A stretch of DNA of 7,652 nt from assembly GCA_948888345.1 (NCBI GenBank), contig CAQTPN010000065.1, positions 1 to 7,652 on the forward strand, read 5' to 3'. The notes beneath the pieces were generated by a model. The model saw only the letters and a list, made by a program, of their open reading frames with translations. It was not told the DNA's origin and did not search any database. Position numbers and translations under genes: made by a program. Below, one piece after another: positions 5,354 through 7,652 of the stretch (the first letter of the stretch is position 1; every line of letters starts with the position of its first letter). This stretch comes from an uncultured bacterium. Lineage in GTDB: Bacteria; Cyanobacteriota; Vampirovibrionia; Gastranaerophilales; Gastranaerophilaceae.

Positions 5354-6586
5354 ATGAAGTGGAAAAATAAAGGTAGAGAATTCGATAAAATAGGAAGCTA
5401 TATAAAAAATAAGGAAATTTTATTTCTTGGCTGCGGTAAAGAATTTAATAAAAAAATTTCGTTCTTGAATTCAAAATTAAGAGTTATAGAAGAGCTGCCG
5501 CAGCAAATTAGAACTAATGGGTTAATTAATTTAGTAAATACTATCAATAAAGTTAGATTATTTGTAAAGAAACTTAAAATTACCAATGAAATTGTTATTG
5601 TTTCGGATGAACACAAAAAAATATATAAAATTTTAACAAAATATATTGGTTTTAAAAAGAACAAAAATATCTTTCTTGAAACTGAATTTAACAAAAAATA
5701 TTTATCAGTATATGCATTATATGGTTTTGGTAAAGTCTATAGCCCATTTTCAACATGTATTGTTTTAACTACATTATGCAGCCTCAATTGTAAATACTGT
5801 CTTAATTATCAGCCATATATTAAAAATAAATGTCATATAGAATATGAAAAGCTCAAAAAGGATATTGATGTATTTTTTAATTCTTTTGATAGGGTTGATA
5901 GTTTTTCTTTGACTGGCGGAGAACCACTCCTATATAAAGAACTGCCAGATTTACTTTACTATATAGCTAATAACTATCGCAATAAAGTAGAACATTTGTG
6001 GTTTGCAACAAACGGTACAATCGTTCCGAGTGATGAATTGTGCACGGCAATAAAAGATACAGGAACTGAAGTCATTATCGATAATTATACAAAATTTGTA
6101 CCTGAAACTATTGATACTTATAATCAAACAGTTCAAAAGTGCGAGAAATTCGGATTAAAGTATAATGAAGGCGATATTCCTGCATTTTTTAAAACCTTCC
6201 CGCCTGCAAAAGATTTTACCAGAATGAGCGAGGGTATGCTTATTGAAAAGTTTAATGAGTGCAAAAATTCATATTCAGGTTTTGAAATTAAAGATGGAAG
6301 ATTATATGCTTGCTGCTATACTGGCTTTGCCAATACTGCATCTCTTGTCGAAGCAAAAGATGGAGATTATTTGAATTTGAATAATACAAATAAAAAAGAG
6401 CTGATTGAATTTGTTGCAGGTTTTACTAAAACAGGGTATACGGAGTTTTGTAAATATTGCAATTGTTTCTTTGGAAAATATGATGGCGGGTATGATGAAA
6501 ATGGAGTAACCCAACAACCAAAGAATAAACTTCTTGCCTGGGATATTAAAAATCCAACAAAAGAGCCTGTGGAAATTCAAAAATAA
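5354..6586 (+). CDS. Radical SAM enzyme with N-terminal extension and SPASM/twitch-like auxiliary cluster
   Basis: In this 410-residue protein the SAM-cleaving [4Fe-4S] motif CSLNCKYC (CxxxCxxC) is at C142, C146 and C149. The SAM-binding TGGEP is at 187-191 and FATNGT at 217-222 fits a later barrel strand. The C-terminal part has C303, then G315 and C320 (the C-x9-15-G-x4-C start of SPASM/twitch domains), followed by CKYCNC with C366, C369 and C371. C303/C320/C366/C369 spacing (17, 46, 3) is close to that of the auxiliary-cluster cysteines I remember for BtrN, an aminocyclitol dehydrogenase. About 130 residues precede the barrel; ILFLGCGK (22-29) and IVIVSD (80-85) look like a degenerate Rossmann-type fold. 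Lying between glycosyltransferase genes, it probably oxidises, epimerises or otherwise changes a sugar or substituent, but no substrate can be named. AGGGG at 5341-5345 supports the start. Confidence 0.87.
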   Translation: MKWKNKGREFDKIGSYIKNKEILFLGCGKEFNKKISFLNSKLRVIEELPQQIRTNGLINLVNTINKVRLFVKKLKITNEIVIVSDEHKKIYKILTKYIGFKKNKNIFLETEFNKKYLSVYALYGFGKVYSPFSTCIVLTTLCSLNCKYCLNYQPYIKNKCHIEYEKLKKDIDVFFNSFDRVDSFSLTGGEPLLYKELPDLLYYIANNYRNKVEHLWFATNGTIVPSDELCTAIKDTGTEVIIDNYTKFVPETIDTYNQTVQKCEKFGLKYNEGDIPAFFKTFPPAKDFTRMSEGMLIEKFNECKNSYSGFEIKDGRLYACCYTGFANTASLVEAKDGDYLNLNNTNKKELIEFVAGFTKTGYTEFCKYCNCFFGKYDGGYDENGVTQQPKNKLLAWDIKNPTKEPVEIQK

Positions 6587-6590
6587 GGAA
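6585..6590 (+). promoter_or_regulatory. Ribosome binding site for the last glycosyltransferase
   Basis: AAGGAA overlaps the stop of the radical SAM gene and lies 8 bases before ATG 6599, fixing that start. The protein then begins with MVKVSIICLIYKS, the expected first strand of a family 2 glycosyltransferase, so no residues seem to be missing. Confidence 0.55.
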
Positions 6591-6598
6591 TTTAATAA

Positions 6599-7652
6599 AT
6601 GGTTAAAGTTTCAATAATTTGTCTGATATACAAATCAACAAAACTGATGGATGCGGTTTATGAATCTGCGATAAAATATACTCCGATGTTGAAAAATGGG
6701 GAGGCAGAATTTTTATTTGTTGCAAATGATCCTACAGATAATGTTGTAAAACATCTAATTGATAAAAAATATTCATTTATAATCAGCAAAAACAAGCATC
6801 ATACTGATGAAGAACTGTTCAAAATGGGGTATGGGATTCCAGAATATATAAACAGGGTTTATAAGGGGTACAATCAGGGAATTTTACATGCTAAAGGAGA
6901 AAAAATTGTTCTAATTAATTCAGATAATTTTTTCTCAGATAACTGGCTTGAAAATCTGCTTAAAAACTATGATTTTAAAAAAGTGGTTGTATCACAGCTT
7001 GTAGAAAGAAATCATGAAAAATTTGGCGTATTTCCAGGTGCTATTGAAAAATATTTTGGTGATTGTGTCGAAAACTACGAAGATGAAAAATTTAATGCTT
7101 ATGCAAATTCTGTAAAAAAAGATGGCTTAAAAGAAGGTGGAGCATATATGCCTTGTCTTTTGAGCCGGGATGCAGCAATTTATGCCGGATTATATCCCGG
7201 AGGCAATATTGCAGGGAAGAATAAAGAAACTATTATAAGGTATGGCGATGAATGTTTTTATGATAAATTAAAATCTTTTGGTGTGAAACATTATACTGCA
7301 CTGGATAGCATAGTATACCATCTTAAGGAGGGCGAAAGAGAGGAAAAAAGTGCTGTATTATTTAAAAATAATATTGAGCAAAACAAATATATAGTTAAAA
7401 GTATTCCTACCATACCTGTGGAAAAATACAAAAAAATGTATTTGCCGCTCCTCGGAAATCCTCATGGTGATAAGGTTTTGTCCAGAATTTTACTTGAGGT
7501 CAATCCTTTTAATAAAGTATTGAAATCTGTTGAAGAACTTTTCTCAGAGTGCATTTTTTCCAAAAAGAAAATTGGCAATAAAAGAACTTTAATATTTTTT
7601 AATTTTATTAAAATAAGCTACAAAAAACATAAAAATCCTCCCCCCCCCCCAA
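6599..7652 (+). CDS. Glycosyltransferase family 2, 3' end running into a poly-C tract (partial)
   Basis: The frame from ATG 6599 is open for 351 codons to the window edge without a stop. It starts with VSIICLIYKS (residues 4-13). VLINSDNFFSDNWLENLL (104-121) supplies the DxD-like site (S108, D109). The later part has GGAYMPCLLSRDAAIYAG (180-197), GDECFYDKLKSFG (216-228) and DSIVYHLKEGE (236-246), which fit the acceptor side of GT-A enzymes of family 2. The usual GT2 VNDxSxD strand is replaced by FVANDPTDN (40-48). Residues 331-343 (LIFFNFIKISYKK) repeat the C-terminal tail of the 116 glycosyltransferase, so the natural end of the protein should be near residue 345. Instead the frame continues into consecutive prolines encoded by a run of C. 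Whether a stop follows depends on tract length and unseen sequence. Donor and acceptor are unknown. Confidence 0.88.
   Translation, partial: MVKVSIICLIYKSTKLMDAVYESAIKYTPMLKNGEAEFLFVANDPTDNVVKHLIDKKYSFIISKNKHHTDEELFKMGYGIPEYINRVYKGYNQGILHAKGEKIVLINSDNFFSDNWLENLLKNYDFKKVVVSQLVERNHEKFGVFPGAIEKYFGDCVENYEDEKFNAYANSVKKDGLKEGGAYMPCLLSRDAAIYAGLYPGGNIAGKNKETIIRYGDECFYDKLKSFGVKHYTALDSIVYHLKEGEREEKSAVLFKNNIEQNKYIVKSIPTIPVEKYKKMYLPLLGNPHGDKVLSRILLEVNPFNKVLKSVEELFSECIFSKKKIGNKRTLIFFNFIKISYKKHKNPPPPP
7589..7627 (+). other. Segment encoding the recurring C-terminal tail (copy 3 of 3)
   Basis: These 13 codons encode LIFFNFIKISYKK. IKIS followed by a basic end is identical to the tail of the 116 glycosyltransferase, and an FS pair 11 residues upstream (F320, S321) recalls the FSITN of the first fragment. 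This copy is the weakest at its left end (NF in place of FG/LG). Confidence 0.5.
7640..7650 (+). repeat. Homopolymeric C tract, 11 bases
   Basis: Eleven consecutive C follow CCT and are followed by AA, the last bases of the window. In the glycosyltransferase frame this reads as a run of prolines directly after the lysine-rich tail. No other run of C or G in the window comes near this length, while A and T runs reach about 7 as expected in AT-rich DNA. Long G/C tracts in surface-glycan genes of AT-rich bacteria such as Campylobacter and Helicobacter cause on/off phase variation by slipped-strand mispairing. Because the tract lies at the window edge, an assembly or sequencing artefact remains possible. 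Confidence 0.75.

Noticed and set aside
1..7652. Terminators, tRNA/rRNA genes, insertion sequences, CRISPR repeats or prophage parts
   Set aside because: The longest gap between genes is 12 bases and no hairpin with a T run, inverted terminal repeats, spaced direct repeats or RNA gene was seen.

Overview
The window is a densely packed, single-strand surface-polysaccharide locus (capsule, O-antigen or similar) from an AT-rich bacterium. Seven complete or near-complete genes and one 3' remnant all read on the + strand. Junctions are overlaps, direct abutments, or gaps of 9 and 12 bases, and most genes have a purine-rich Shine-Dalgarno just upstream. I see no promoter, terminator, RNA gene, insertion sequence or CRISPR array, so the window looks like the interior of one long operon. 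Base composition, heavy use of ATA/AAA/AAT codons and good Shine-Dalgarno sites suggest a low-GC bacterium, but I cannot name a phylum from this.

Layout: (1) 1-126, the C-terminal tail of an upstream gene. (2) 116-1051, a family 2 glycosyltransferase. (3) 1051-4457, a sugar-nucleotide block: an FdtA/WxcM-type cupin ketoisomerase, an FnlC/WbjD/CapG-type UDP-HexNAc 2-epimerase, an FnlA/WbjB/CapE-type UDP-GlcNAc dehydratase/epimerase, and a stand-alone RmlD-like 4-reductase. (4) 4454-5353, a family 17 glycosyltransferase. (5) 5354-6586, a radical SAM enzyme with a second, auxiliary-type cysteine set. (6) 6599 to the window end, another family 2 glycosyltransferase with no stop in the window.

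How they work together: the dehydratase, reductase and 2-epimerase form a complete route from UDP-GlcNAc to a UDP-2-acetamido-2,6-dideoxy-L-hexose. The reductase is RmlD-like and lacks the C-terminal cupin of CapF/FnlB/WbjC. The product may therefore be UDP-L-RhaNAc/UDP-L-QuiNAc rather than the more familiar UDP-L-FucNAc. The cupin ketoisomerase, with no dTDP-sugar genes beside it, either acts on an unusual substrate or serves a pathway encoded outside the window. The glycosyltransferases would add sugars to a lipid-linked repeat unit at the cytoplasmic face of the membrane, and the radical SAM enzyme probably alters a sugar or its substituent.

The most striking points are: an 11-base run of C at 7640-7650 at the 3' end of the last glycosyltransferase, a candidate phase-variation tract or an assembly artefact; a short hydrophobic-basic C-terminal tail that recurs at the ends of three proteins; the radical SAM enzyme with BtrN-like auxiliary cysteine spacing; and the RmlD-like reductase in an Fnl-type pathway.
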